Below are positions 44,035 to 51,667 of a DNA stretch of 64,000 nt, in pieces. The stretch comes from Eubacteriales bacterium (GTDB lineage Bacteria; Bacillota; Clostridia; Lachnospirales; Lachnospiraceae). The notes beneath the pieces are model-generated. The model was not told the origin of the DNA. It made no database searches and was given only the letters and a program-made list of their open reading frames with translations. A program made the translations under genes and the position numbers. Each line of letters starts with the position of its first letter. Position 1 is the stretch's first letter. The stretch covers positions 1 through 64,000 of the forward strand of contig JAUNPS010000020.1 of assembly GCA_030536575.1 (NCBI GenBank). Reading direction: 5' to 3'.

Positions 44035-45250
44035 ACTGGATCGAAAAGCCGCGGTAGGAATCTGCGAGCAGCTCTGCCAGAGAAGTGCCATCAAGCGCCG
44101 TCCACTCAGAACTGTCCTCCGGTGACAGCCAGGTGAACGATGCGGTCTTTTTCTCAAGGTCTGCGAAAACGGTATCCGCGATGGCTTCATAGGCCTCTTC
44201 GCTGATTTCCTCCCCGTCTGCATTCTGGTAGGTGATAGTGGGCGTCTCGTCCTGATAGATGGTACTGCAAAAGGCCAGGGTAGTTTCCTGAAGCTGTCCG
44301 TCTGAAAGGGTGAGCGCCCATTTATTCTCATAATTTTCGGCATAGCCATTCCGAATCAAATCTTCATAAACATAAGAATACAACCCAGTAGCGGCGTCGT
44401 AATAAACCGGAACCGTCTGTACGAGAATGTCCGCTTCGGATTCACCCTCCGCTAAGGAACGCTCGACAGCTTTTAAACCGTCGAAGGTTTCATTTACTTC
44501 AAAGTAGGTACTGTAAGTAAAAAGGCCGGTTCCCTGCATGGAGGAAGCGATTACTTCCAGCCGCTCATTCTGATCCAGGTCAGTCACGGCGTACTGCCAG
44601 GCGGCGCTGTAGGTTTCCTGATCGATCCAGAGATCGATATTCTCAGCAATGAGCTGGAGCTGCTGCATTTCCTCTTCCGTCAATTCTCTCTCGGCAGACG
44701 CGGCTAATTCCGTTTCACTATAGGTCTGACGATATTCGGCAATACCATTCATAACATTCGCAATGTAATCATTGTACCCATTCTCCGTCAGATATTCGGA
44801 AAGGCCGCTGTCCAAGGCAAACTCCTGGCTGCCAGAAGGCTGCGTATAAAGGCGCACTTCCGTAAATCGCTCGTCAGGAGTGTCCTGGGAAGCATATTCG
44901 ATCAGAAGGAGAATGTCGGTTCTGGCATCCGCATTATAATCCTGGAAGGAAACGGCGGAAACCTGTACAAATTCCTGACCGGGCCGGGTATTCTCTTCGG
45001 TAACGCCCGGAAATTCATAGACAACGCTGCCGTCCTTTTGCAGTTTAAAAGAGACGTCGGCGTTGTCTTCGTCTTCCGGCAGAAAAGAAGCAAACGTGAC
45101 CGCACCCCACTCGTCCAGCTCCACGTCGAAGGACTGGTCAGTGATCTGGGCTGTTTCGGCGAAGGCGGTGAGGCAGGGGAGGGCGGCGGTGTAGCAGGAG
45201 GAGGCGCTGAGTAAGAAGGCAAAAAAGGCGGTATTTTGTTTTTTCTTCAT
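44033..45250 (-). CDS. Secreted protein of unknown function
   Basis: 405 residues. A Lys-rich start, hydrophobic core and TAFAETA site make a signal peptide of about 32 residues. The mature part alternates beta-rich segments with a helical middle (ENGYNDYIANVMNGIAEYRQTY). Calculated appearance is acidic. I do not recognise a family. It stands alone on the minus strand between the carbohydrate locus and the toxin-like module and has AAGGGTT-type weak ribosome-site bases before ATG 45250. Confidence 0.75.
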   Translation of the reverse strand: MKKKQNTAFFAFLLSASSCYTAALPCLTAFAETAQITDQSFDVELDEWGAVTFASFLPEDEDNADVSFKLQKDGSVVYEFPGVTEENTRPGQEFVQVSAVSFQDYNADARTDILLLIEYASQDTPDERFTEVRLYTQPSGSQEFALDSGLSEYLTENGYNDYIANVMNGIAEYRQTYSETELAASAERELTEEEMQQLQLIAENIDLWIDQETYSAAWQYAVTDLDQNERLEVIASSMQGTGLFTYSTYFEVNETFDGLKAVERSLAEGESEADILVQTVPVYYDAATGLYSYVYEDLIRNGYAENYENKWALTLSDGQLQETTLAFCSTIYQDETPTITYQNADGEEISEEAYEAIADTVFADLEKKTASFTWLSPEDSSEWTALDGTSLAELLADSYRGFSIQ

Positions 45251-45308
45251 AAGGGTTCTCCGTTTTCTTTTTATCGTAACACAGGAGGGGTGGGTTTCAA
45301 ATGGGAAA

Positions 45309-45328
45309 ATTCTTAAAGATTCTTAAGA
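45309..45328 (-). promoter_or_regulatory. Tandem 10-bp direct repeats, possible response-regulator box
   Basis: ATTCTTAAAG and ATTCTTAAGA are adjacent and in phase with one helical turn, the usual geometry for an OmpR-type dimer site. They sit in the 169-base gap between divergent genes and could control the secreted protein at 45250 or the DUF3791 operon. Confidence 0.45.
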
Positions 45329-45355
45329 GGGGAGAAAGTTTTGGGTTTTGGAGGT

Positions 45356-45384
45356 TGCCGTTGCTTCCCAAAAGCGCTATACTA
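45356..45384 (+). promoter_or_regulatory. Sigma-A promoter of the DUF3791 operon
   Basis: TTGCCG (45356-45361), 17-base spacer, TATACT (45379-45384), 36 bases before the first start codon. Confidence 0.75.
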
Positions 45385-45419
45385 AAATCGGAATTGAGGT
45401 TTAAAGGAGGTACTGCTTT

Positions 45420-45641
45420 ATGAGTTCAAGACAACTGGATGTTGCTGATATGCAGTGCTGGGTTTTTCGTATGGCACAAACCAAATGGAAGATTTCCGCC
45501 AAAGAATGTACGAAACTTTTCCGCACATATGATATTTTAGGATTTCTGTCTGACTGTTATGAGACTCTGCATGTCAGCAGTTATGCATATGCGTTGGAAG
45601 AAGTTGAGACTCTTTTGAAGAATCGCGGTGTGAGTGTATGA
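45420..45641 (+). CDS. DUF3791 family protein
   Basis: 73 residues, compact and helical, matching DUF3791 (W.F.MAQ.KWKIS..E...LF..YDI..FL..CYE.LHV). In many Firmicutes this small protein directly precedes a DUF3990 gene, as here with an ATGA overlap. The arrangement resembles a toxin-antitoxin unit, with this as a candidate antitoxin or chaperone-like partner; this role is inference. Confidence 0.82.
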   Translation: MSSRQLDVADMQCWVFRMAQTKWKISAKECTKLFRTYDILGFLSDCYETLHVSSYAYALEEVETLLKNRGVSV

Positions 45642-46216
45642 TCGAAATCAAAGACGGTATTCTGCTATATCACGGAAGCTATACAAAAATTTCAGATATT
45701 CATCTTTCTATGTGTGCCAAAGGGCTTGATTTTGGCCAGGGGTTCTACTTGACGTCTTCCTATGAACAGGCATATCAATATGTACGTCTGTCGGTGAAAA
45801 AGGCGATTCGCATTGGTACATTGGCAGAAGATTTTAATCCGGATGACGGTCAGGTTTCCGTATATAAATTTCACTATGATCCGAATTTACTGATCCATTG
45901 CTTTCCAAAAGCAAATGCGGAATGGCTGCATTTTGTTTCTGCAAACCGGGACAAGAAACTATTTCCGGAGCTGCTCAGAAAATATCGCACAACGGATATC
46001 ATTATCGGTAAAATTGCAGATGATCAGACAGCGCGTACCTTACAGCAATATATTGGTGAATACTTTGGAATACCAGGCACGCCGCAAGCCGACGCAGATG
46101 CAGTCAGCAGGCTTATGCCGGAACGCCTTCAGGATCAGTTTTGCTTCAGGACAGAGGATGCTGTGAAAAGCCTTGAATATATAAGGAGCGACCGTTATGG
46201 AGAGATCAAACTATGA
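45638..46216 (+). CDS. DUF3990 family protein (ADP-ribosyltransferase-like)
   Basis: 192 residues matching DUF3990. The N-terminal ILLYHGSY and GLDFGQGFYLTSSYEQAYQY segments resemble the R-S-E-type ADP-ribosyltransferase fold, where YHG forms the NAD pocket and the FG.GFYLT strand is the second signature. No export signal. Coupled to DUF3791 upstream and overlapping the next gene by 20 bases. A candidate intracellular toxin that modifies a host or phage target; the target is unknown. Confidence 0.82.
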   Translation: MIEIKDGILLYHGSYTKISDIHLSMCAKGLDFGQGFYLTSSYEQAYQYVRLSVKKAIRIGTLAEDFNPDDGQVSVYKFHYDPNLLIHCFPKANAEWLHFVSANRDKKLFPELLRKYRTTDIIIGKIADDQTARTLQQYIGEYFGIPGTPQADADAVSRLMPERLQDQFCFRTEDAVKSLEYIRSDRYGEIKL

Positions 46217-46442
46217 AGCCACGGATAAACAGAAAGAAACCTGTGCCGTCATCACCATGCGTGATATGGTTGCAAAGCTTGCTGTCCGCGAGAAAATCCC
46301 CTATGAAGAAGCCATGCTTCGATTTACGGAATCGCGGATTTATGAAGCACTCTTTGATTTTGAGACCGGTATCTGGAAGGAAAGTTCCGATTATCTTCTC
46401 GATCTGTACGATCGTTATGGTACAAACGTTTCTTTGTTGTGA
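46197..46442 (+). CDS. Small helical protein, third gene of the DUF3791/DUF3990 module
   Basis: 81 residues, helical and acidic, overlapping the DUF3990 gene by 20 bases. It has RDMVAKLAVREKIPYEEAMLRFTESRIYEALFDFETGIW, a pattern found in small proteins that accompany DUF3990 genes. It may be the antitoxin or a second accessory protein. No catalytic motif. A strong terminator follows at 46451. Confidence 0.75.
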   Translation: MERSNYEATDKQKETCAVITMRDMVAKLAVREKIPYEEAMLRFTESRIYEALFDFETGIWKESSDYLLDLYDRYGTNVSLL

Positions 46443-46450
46443 TGTTCTAA

Positions 46451-46492
46451 AAAATACCTGTCCAGCATTAAGAAGCCGGGCGGGTATTTTTT
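46451..46492 (+). terminator. Intrinsic terminator of the DUF3791/DUF3990 operon
   Basis: AAAATACCTGTCC (46451-46463) can pair over 13 bases, with two G-T wobbles, with GGGCGGGTATTTT (46478-46490), then TT. The right arm lies inside the left copy of the 77-bp repeat. Confidence 0.82.
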
Positions 46493-46550
46493 GTCTGGAA
46501 CAGAACAGGGGCTTGCCATCCCGCCGGATTCCCGGCTATAATAAAACAAG
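46474..46550 (+). repeat. 77-bp direct repeat, left copy
   Basis: Identical over 77 bases to 49054-49130. It carries inverted ends (AGCCGGG ... CCCGGCT) and a promoter TTGCCA (46513-46518), 18-base spacer, TATAAT (46537-46542). In this copy the promoter points into the IS and has no gene in its sense direction. The IS starts at the very next base. Confidence 0.95.
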
Positions 46551-48052
46551 ATAGGCTCTCGGAATCTTGAGCCTGCCGACCAAAACTCAGTGGTTGGCTG
46601 AACATTGAAAAGTAAATATTGTCCAGAATAGAATTGCTGAAACAAATTTTGAGAAAAGGGCGCATTTTACCAGACCGTGCGCCAGACATGGTTTATAATG
46701 GTATTGCTTATTCAGTTAAGCGAGTTGCCGGGAGGACATCTTTTAAGAGGGACGTCTTTGGCAACTCCCACGCATCAAGATGCTGACACATCATGATGGC
46801 GAACAGGCGGCAGTACCACATCTTAGAGGAGCGGTATCTGCCGTCTTCCAACTTATAATCTATTTTCTCGCGTTTATTACAACGTTCAGCAGAAGTCCTT
46901 GCATTGTATTCCAGTTTCCACTCCTTGCTGCTGCGGGGAGGGTCATTAAAAAGCCTTGGGTTGTCTTTTAAAACGAGATGCACAGTCCTGCCATATTTTG
47001 CGGATTCCGTACCGTCCCTGCGCATGATATGGCCTTGCCGGCATATGGGTACGCCGTCCCTATTGATGGTAAAGTCATGTTTATAGGTAGGCGGCCGTCC
47101 TCTGTCAGCATTCAGGTCAATAAAAGGAAGGATGCCATGGCCGCGGCAGTATTCGTAGTAAGGCATTGCGTCATAAGCGGAATCCAGCAGGAGCTTTGTA
47201 ACAACGGCTTCCGAGAGAAACTGTTTCATGGAATACCAGTTATAAAGGAAACCAATGGAATCATGCCTGGAGGCAGGGCTGAGGAAGGGAAAAACGGTCG
47301 GGTCGTTTTCCGAGTCGGAAGCGGTCAGCATGGATTCCATTCTCATGGCAGTTACAGGTACGTTTTTTGCGTTCCTGCGCACCAGTGCAGACCGGAGTTC
47401 CGTCTCCGGCAAGGGAAAGATTCATGAGATCGATCAATCCGGTTTGTACCGAGTGTCCGAGAAACAGAACTTTAAAGATCTCATAAAGCCGTCTGCAGGA
47501 TGCCATATCGTCAGGCGGACAGAGCTCAAACTGCTTAAAGAGGTCTTTTACGGTAACTTTTTCGACAGGAGGGGCTTTTTCCCCTTTTTTATCTGGCTTT
47601 TGGGGTTTTTCCTTTGGCGTATGGATGGGGTTGGAAAGATTCTTTTGATCAGAGAGCCAGAGGCGGCTCTGGAAATCGTAAAAAGTGCCAACACCGGGTG
47701 TATCGCCAACGTTAAAGCCGGAGAGGATGGCGTGAAGATGGTTTTCCTTGAGATCAGCCGCCCATTTCGTATAGGAAGTGATCCCGAATTCTGCGGAAAG
47801 CAGGATGGAGCGGAGCATGTCAGAAGGAAGCCTTGGGGCATGGCCGCCGGAATTATAAGGTTTCAATAAATCGCCCCCAATCAAAAAGTCTGTACCGGCA
47901 GTGCCGGAACGAATTACTTTATTAATCAAGGGCGCGAAGCGCCGCATTTTTGAGACGATTTGTCAATAGTTTTTTGAAAAAAGTGGGGGAATTTATAAAA
48001 AACATCTCTTGGAAGCCGCATAAAATAAGACTTAGAGATTCCGAGAGGCTAT
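46551..48052. mobile_element. Decayed IS element, IS1182-like, with terminal inverted repeats
   Basis: Ends ATAGGCTCTCGGAATCT (46551-46567) and its complement (48036-48052) match at 16 of 17 positions. The 1502-base span holds one broken transposase on the minus strand. No clear short target duplication is visible directly outside the ends. Confidence 0.82.
46708..47947 (-). pseudogene. Transposase (IS1182/DDE type), internally deleted and frameshifted
   Basis: The 5' part, 47947-47261, encodes the N-terminal domain (SDMLRSILLSAEFGITSYTKWAADL) and the first catalytic strand LAGDGTPV, then runs out of frame after CNCHENG. The 3' part, readable from 47412 to 46708, holds MLTASDSEND, LSPASRHDS, LLLDSAYDA (second Asp) and a C-terminal AERCNKREKIDYKLEDGRY...R (Glu region). 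The expected YSxPD..GWDSYR..YFYGY block between them is missing, so a deletion of perhaps 30-40 codons near 47330-47345 caused the frameshift. Non-functional by this reading. Confidence 0.8.
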
Positions 48053-48128
48053 GTAAAGAAAAGGGAGAGACAGCAGCGTTAAGCATACAAAACCGCCGCA
48101 TAGAAATCTTTTCCATACGACGGGTATG

Positions 48129-48410
48129 TTATTTACCGAATAGGTCGCTGTGCGTCCCGGTGCGGGCTAACGTCAGCACCAGCACATCGTCCTCAATCCG
48201 GTAGAGCAACAGCCAGTCGGGCTGGATATGGCATTCCCTGTGCCCTGCCCAGCTGCCGGACAGCGGATGATCTTTGTTCTTCTCCGGCAGCGTCTCGCCA
48301 CGGGATAATGCGCGGATAATATCATCCAGCAGGTCAATGTCCAGATGGCGCTTGAGAGCCAGCTTGTAGTCTTTTTTGAACTGTGTAGTCCAGACAATGT
48401 CGCGGTTCAT
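48129..48410 (-). CDS. yafQ: YafQ-type mRNA interferase toxin
   Basis: 93 residues of the RelE/ParE superfamily, YafQ group. N-terminal TTQFKKDYKLALKR, central HPLSGSWAGHRECHIQPDWLLLYRI, and C-terminal LTLARTGTHSDLFGK include the His and Arg/Tyr-region residues typical of YafQ catalysis. It overlaps the antitoxin stop by four bases (ATGA). YafQ cleaves mRNA on the ribosome. Confidence 0.88.
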   Translation of the reverse strand: MNRDIVWTTQFKKDYKLALKRHLDIDLLDDIIRALSRGETLPEKNKDHPLSGSWAGHRECHIQPDWLLLYRIEDDVLVLTLARTGTHSDLFGK

Positions 48411-48683
48411 CTTTTCAGCTCCCGAAGCGCTTCTTCCACGTCAGAGTAGTGCTTTACGCTGGGATCACGCGCAATCCGCTCTGCTTCCAGCATGGCGGCA
48501 ACCGTCTCTTTGTTGGGCTGTTCAAGCCGGACTTCAAAGGGAAAGCCGCCGACGCGGAGGGACTGGCGGAGGAACACATTGATCGCGGTAGTCAGGTTCA
48601 TGCCCAGCTCGCCGTAAAGTGCTTCGCACTGTTTTTTGATGTCACTGTCCATGCGGACGCTGAAATTTGTTGTGCTTGCCATA
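48407..48683 (-). CDS. dinJ: RelB/DinJ-type antitoxin
   Basis: 91 residues from the start at 48683, which has GGAGTTG upstream; the longer frame to 48700 lacks a site. N-terminal ribbon-helix-helix (NFSVRMDSDIKKQCEALYGELGMNLTTAINVFLRQS) for DNA binding and dimerisation, C-terminal acidic tail for toxin binding. First gene of the pair, as usual for DinJ-YafQ. Confidence 0.9.
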
Positions 48684-48790
48684 GTATCAACTCCTTTCAT
48701 ATTTTAATGCACTTATATTATATGCCATTTGCAATGCAAATACAACTCGATAGACGTAATTTTACAAAATTTTAAGGAGACAGCATCCTT

Positions 48791-49003
48791 ATGCTGAATG
48801 ACCGGCTGCTCCACACGCCGCAGACCATCGCCACCTTTACCCGCCACCAGATCGGGACTGTGGAGCGGGCACTCAAGATGTTTATCGGATTTGGGCTTGT
48901 GGAAGTCCTCACGGACGGAGCCTACTATATGGTTGATATACAGCTCCTGATCGGGCAGCCCTCTACCGAGGAGAACGGAAAAAGAAAGAGCGTATGCGGC
49001 TGA
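48791..49003 (+). pseudogene. Fragment of a phage/plasmid replisome-organiser gene
   Basis: About 70 residues resembling the middle of phage replisome-organiser N-terminal domains (TIATFTRHQIGTVERALKMFIGFGLVEVLTDGAYYMVDIQLLIG, then acidic STEENGKRK). Such proteins normally have more residues before and a long C-terminal region; here the frame ends after KSVCG. Best read as a remnant of a mobile element lying between the 77-bp repeats. Confidence 0.55.
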
Positions 49004-49053
49004 AACGACAGAACCCTCTCCCGTCCGGGCAGGCAAACAAATGTCCGCCATAT

Positions 49054-49130
49054 AGCCGGGCGGGTATTTTTTGTCTGGAACAGAACAGGGGCTTGCCATC
49101 CCGCCGGATTCCCGGCTATAATAAAACAAG
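49054..49130 (+). repeat. 77-bp direct repeat, right copy, carrying the GH28 promoter
   Basis: Identical to 46474-46550. TTGCCA (49093-49098), 18-base spacer and TATAAT (49117-49122) lie 27 bases before the GH28 start codon, so this copy is the working promoter. The partner arm of the terminator found at the left copy is absent here. Confidence 0.9.
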
Positions 49131-49149
49131 CAAAAAGGGAGGAACCATC

Positions 49150-50418
49150 ATGGAAGGATTAAACATCAACCAATTTGAAAAATTCGTAACCACAAAAACC
49201 GGCTGGACAGAAAGCTTCCGCCGCGCTATCGCCGAACTGGAAAAACAGGGCGGCGGCACCCTGTGCGTGCCGCCCGGCACCTACGCCACCTGTTCCATCC
49301 GTCTGAAATCCCACATCTGCCTGCACCTGGAACAGGGCGCGCAGCTTCGTTTCCTGGACGACCGGGAAGCTTACGAAATCGTAGACACGGAATTCGAAGG
49401 GATTCCGGGAAAAATGTATATGCCGTGTATTTATGCATTTGAGGAAGAAGATGTGGCGGTGACCGGAACCGGAACCATCGACGGCCAGGGAGCACGCTGG
49501 TGGAAAGATCGGCAGGAACTGCCCTTTGCCAGGCCCTACCTGATCTGCTTCGAGCGGTGCAGCCACGTGCTTCTGGAAGGCGTGCGCCTGAAAAACTCGC
49601 CCTCCTGGACGGTTCATCCGCTCTACTGCGACGACGTGCGGATCTGCGGGGTCACGATCCAAAATCCGGCGGATTCCCCGAACACGGATGGGATTGACCC
49701 GGACGGCTCCCGGAATATCCGGATTTCCGACTGCCTGATCGATGTGGGAGACGACTGCATTGCCATCAAAGCCGGGACGGAAGACACTACAAATCCGCTG
49801 CCATGCGAAAATATCAGCATTACCAATTGTACGATGGTGCATGGCCACGGCGGAATCGTCATCGGCAGCGAAATGAGCGGCGGCGTCCGCAACGTGACTG
49901 TCTCCAACTGCGTTTTCCAGGACACTGACCGGGGCATCCGCCTGAAAACCCGCAGACGCCGCGGGGGAGTTGTGGAACGCCTGCTCTTCCAAAATATCAT
50001 TATGGATCGCGTCATGTGCCCCTTTATTTTTAACATGTATTATAATTGCGGAAAGAATGGCGACGAGCCTTACGTCTGGGCGAAATGTCCGTACCCGGCG
50101 GACGAAACCACGCCCCGGATTCGGGATATCCGGATTCAAAATGTGCTGGTTCACGACGCGCAGGCGGCCGCTGGATTTTTCTTTGGGCTGCCGGAAGCGT
50201 CCATTGAGCGCGTTACCATCAGCAATGCAACGATTTCCATGGATCCGGCCGGGAAGGCCGGAACGCCTGCGATGATGAAAGATGCGAAAACCATGGAAGG
50301 CGCGGGATTTTACCTGCGGAACGTGAACGGGCTGCGGCTGAACCAGGTTTTTGTGAAAGTGGGAAAAGGCGCGGTCGTGGATGCGGACGAGACGGTTTCC
50401 ATGGAGTGGAAAGAATGA
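49150..50418 (+). CDS. Glycoside hydrolase family 28 (polygalacturonase-like)
   Basis: 422 residues, right-handed beta-helix enzyme without signal peptide. All four family motifs are intact: NTDG at 178-181, GDDC near 200 with both catalytic Asp, GHGG near 234 and RLK near 264. GGGAGG is eight bases before ATG 49150; the upstream in-frame extension to 48994 runs through the 77-bp repeat and is not coding. It would hydrolyse galacturonide linkages of imported pectin fragments and so complements the GH2/GH106-like/GH3 set at 28-44 kb, though it lies outside that operon. Confidence 0.92.
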   Translation: MEGLNINQFEKFVTTKTGWTESFRRAIAELEKQGGGTLCVPPGTYATCSIRLKSHICLHLEQGAQLRFLDDREAYEIVDTEFEGIPGKMYMPCIYAFEEEDVAVTGTGTIDGQGARWWKDRQELPFARPYLICFERCSHVLLEGVRLKNSPSWTVHPLYCDDVRICGVTIQNPADSPNTDGIDPDGSRNIRISDCLIDVGDDCIAIKAGTEDTTNPLPCENISITNCTMVHGHGGIVIGSEMSGGVRNVTVSNCVFQDTDRGIRLKTRRRRGGVVERLLFQNIIMDRVMCPFIFNMYYNCGKNGDEPYVWAKCPYPADETTPRIRDIRIQNVLVHDAQAAAGFFFGLPEASIERVTISNATISMDPAGKAGTPAMMKDAKTMEGAGFYLRNVNGLRLNQVFVKVGKGAVVDADETVSMEWKE

Positions 50419-50472
50419 TCCGGCCTTGAGGAATGGTTAAGAAAACATTCCTTTCGCTTAAAAACGCCTCCA

Positions 50473-50501
50473 TTGTCCCTGCGGCCGTGCCGGTTTATAC
50501 T
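50473..50501 (+). promoter_or_regulatory. Sigma-A promoter of the XRE regulator gene
   Basis: TTGTCC (50473-50478), 17-base spacer, TATACT (50496-50501), 32 bases before the start codon at 50534. Confidence 0.65.
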
Positions 50502-50533
50502 GAATATATCAAAAGAACAGACGGAGGAAGAAC

Positions 50534-51556
50534 ATGGAACAAAAACTCGGAAGCCGCATTGCCCGGCTTCGAAAAGCGAAAGGTCTGACCCAGGAACAAT
50601 TAGGCGCAGCCCTTGGCATTTCCGCGCCCGCGGTGAGCAAGTGGGAGACAAACGCATCCTGCCCGGACATTGCCCTGCTCTGCCCCCTGGCCAGGGCGCT
50701 TGGGACAAATGTCGACACTCTTTTACAATTCGAAGAAACCTTGTCCGAAGAACAGTGCACCGCGTACATGAACGAAATTCTGGAAACCGCGCGCACGGGG
50801 CACCAGGCTCAGGCAGAGGAACGCCTTTGGAAGCTTCTGCGCACCTACCCATCCAGCCCGGCCCTGAAGTATCAGGCCGCCATGGTGCTGACGGTTTTCG
50901 AACTTTGGTTTCCGACAGAGGACGAAGCAAAGAAAGAGACGCGAAAGGCACGGCGGATTCAGCTTTTCCAGCAAATTTATGACGGCGGGGATTCCGGATA
51001 TAAGCAGCGTGCGGCGGCAGAGCTTGCGGCCTGTGCGATTGCAGAAGGAAAGCTGGAAAAGGCGGAGCAGTTTTTGAAAGAACTGCCGAAAGAGCATGCC
51101 GACCAGACCTTTTTAAAAACATCGTATTATTTGAAACGGGAGGAGCCCCAAAAGGCCAAGGAAGTGCTCCAAAACCGCCTGTATTATCTGGCGAGCCAGA
51201 CGCAGATGTGCCTGATCCAGCTCACAAGAGAAGAGCTGGAGCCTGACCCGGAACAGGCCCTGGAAATCTGCAAAATTTCGGAAAAACTGGAAGAAATGTT
51301 CGGGACAGGAAGCCAGAGCAGCGGAATGGCGGCCATCCTTTACGAGCGGGCCGGGAAAAAAGAACAGGCCCTGGAAAGCCTGCTGGCCATGGCGGAGCGC
51401 GCCTGCGGTACGGTTCAAATGCCGAATCCCGTTCTGTTTTCGGAAATGCTTCTGAAAGGAATGCTGACGGACGACACTTTTGCCGGATTTCGGGAAGAGA
51501 CGCGTTTTCAGGAGGCCGTGCAGAAGCTGCGCGATTCGATTGGGGAAAAAGCCTGA
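50534..51556 (+). CDS. XRE-family regulator with TPR-like C-terminal region
   Basis: 340 residues. Residues 1-65 are a Cro/CI helix-turn-helix (LRKAKGLTQEQLGAALGISAPAVSKWE). The remaining ~270 residues are all-helical with repeats resembling tetratricopeptide units (KAEQFLKELPKEHADQTFLK and following), a layout seen in peptide-responsive or stress regulators. Monocistronic by its flanking spacing, with its own promoter. Target unknown. Confidence 0.85.
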   Translation: MEQKLGSRIARLRKAKGLTQEQLGAALGISAPAVSKWETNASCPDIALLCPLARALGTNVDTLLQFEETLSEEQCTAYMNEILETARTGHQAQAEERLWKLLRTYPSSPALKYQAAMVLTVFELWFPTEDEAKKETRKARRIQLFQQIYDGGDSGYKQRAAAELAACAIAEGKLEKAEQFLKELPKEHADQTFLKTSYYLKREEPQKAKEVLQNRLYYLASQTQMCLIQLTREELEPDPEQALEICKISEKLEEMFGTGSQSSGMAAILYERAGKKEQALESLLAMAERACGTVQMPNPVLFSEMLLKGMLTDDTFAGFREETRFQEAVQKLRDSIGEKA

Positions 51557-51564
51557 AAAAAGTC

Positions 51565-51595
51565 TTGACTCTGACACAGTGTCATACCCTAAACT
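51565..51595 (+). promoter_or_regulatory. MerR-type promoter with 19-bp spacer and operator dyad
   Basis: TTGACT (51565-51570) and TAAACT (51590-51595) are separated by 19 bases, longer than the optimum. The spacer holds a perfect dyad TGACAC-A-GTGTCA (51572-51584). This is the classic target layout for MerR activators, which untwist an over-long spacer. The MerR gene follows at 51668, so autoregulation is likely. Confidence 0.82.
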
Positions 51596-51667
51596 GATCT
51601 TGAGCTCGAAAAGCAGACCTCCCAAGAGGAGGAAAGCGAAAAAATCCACATATGTGAGGTAGAACCA

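Noticed and set aside
48994-49149. N-terminal extension of the GH28 gene
   Set aside because: It would translate the 77-bp repeat including the promoter; the GH28 homology starts near ATG 49150, which has its own ribosome site.
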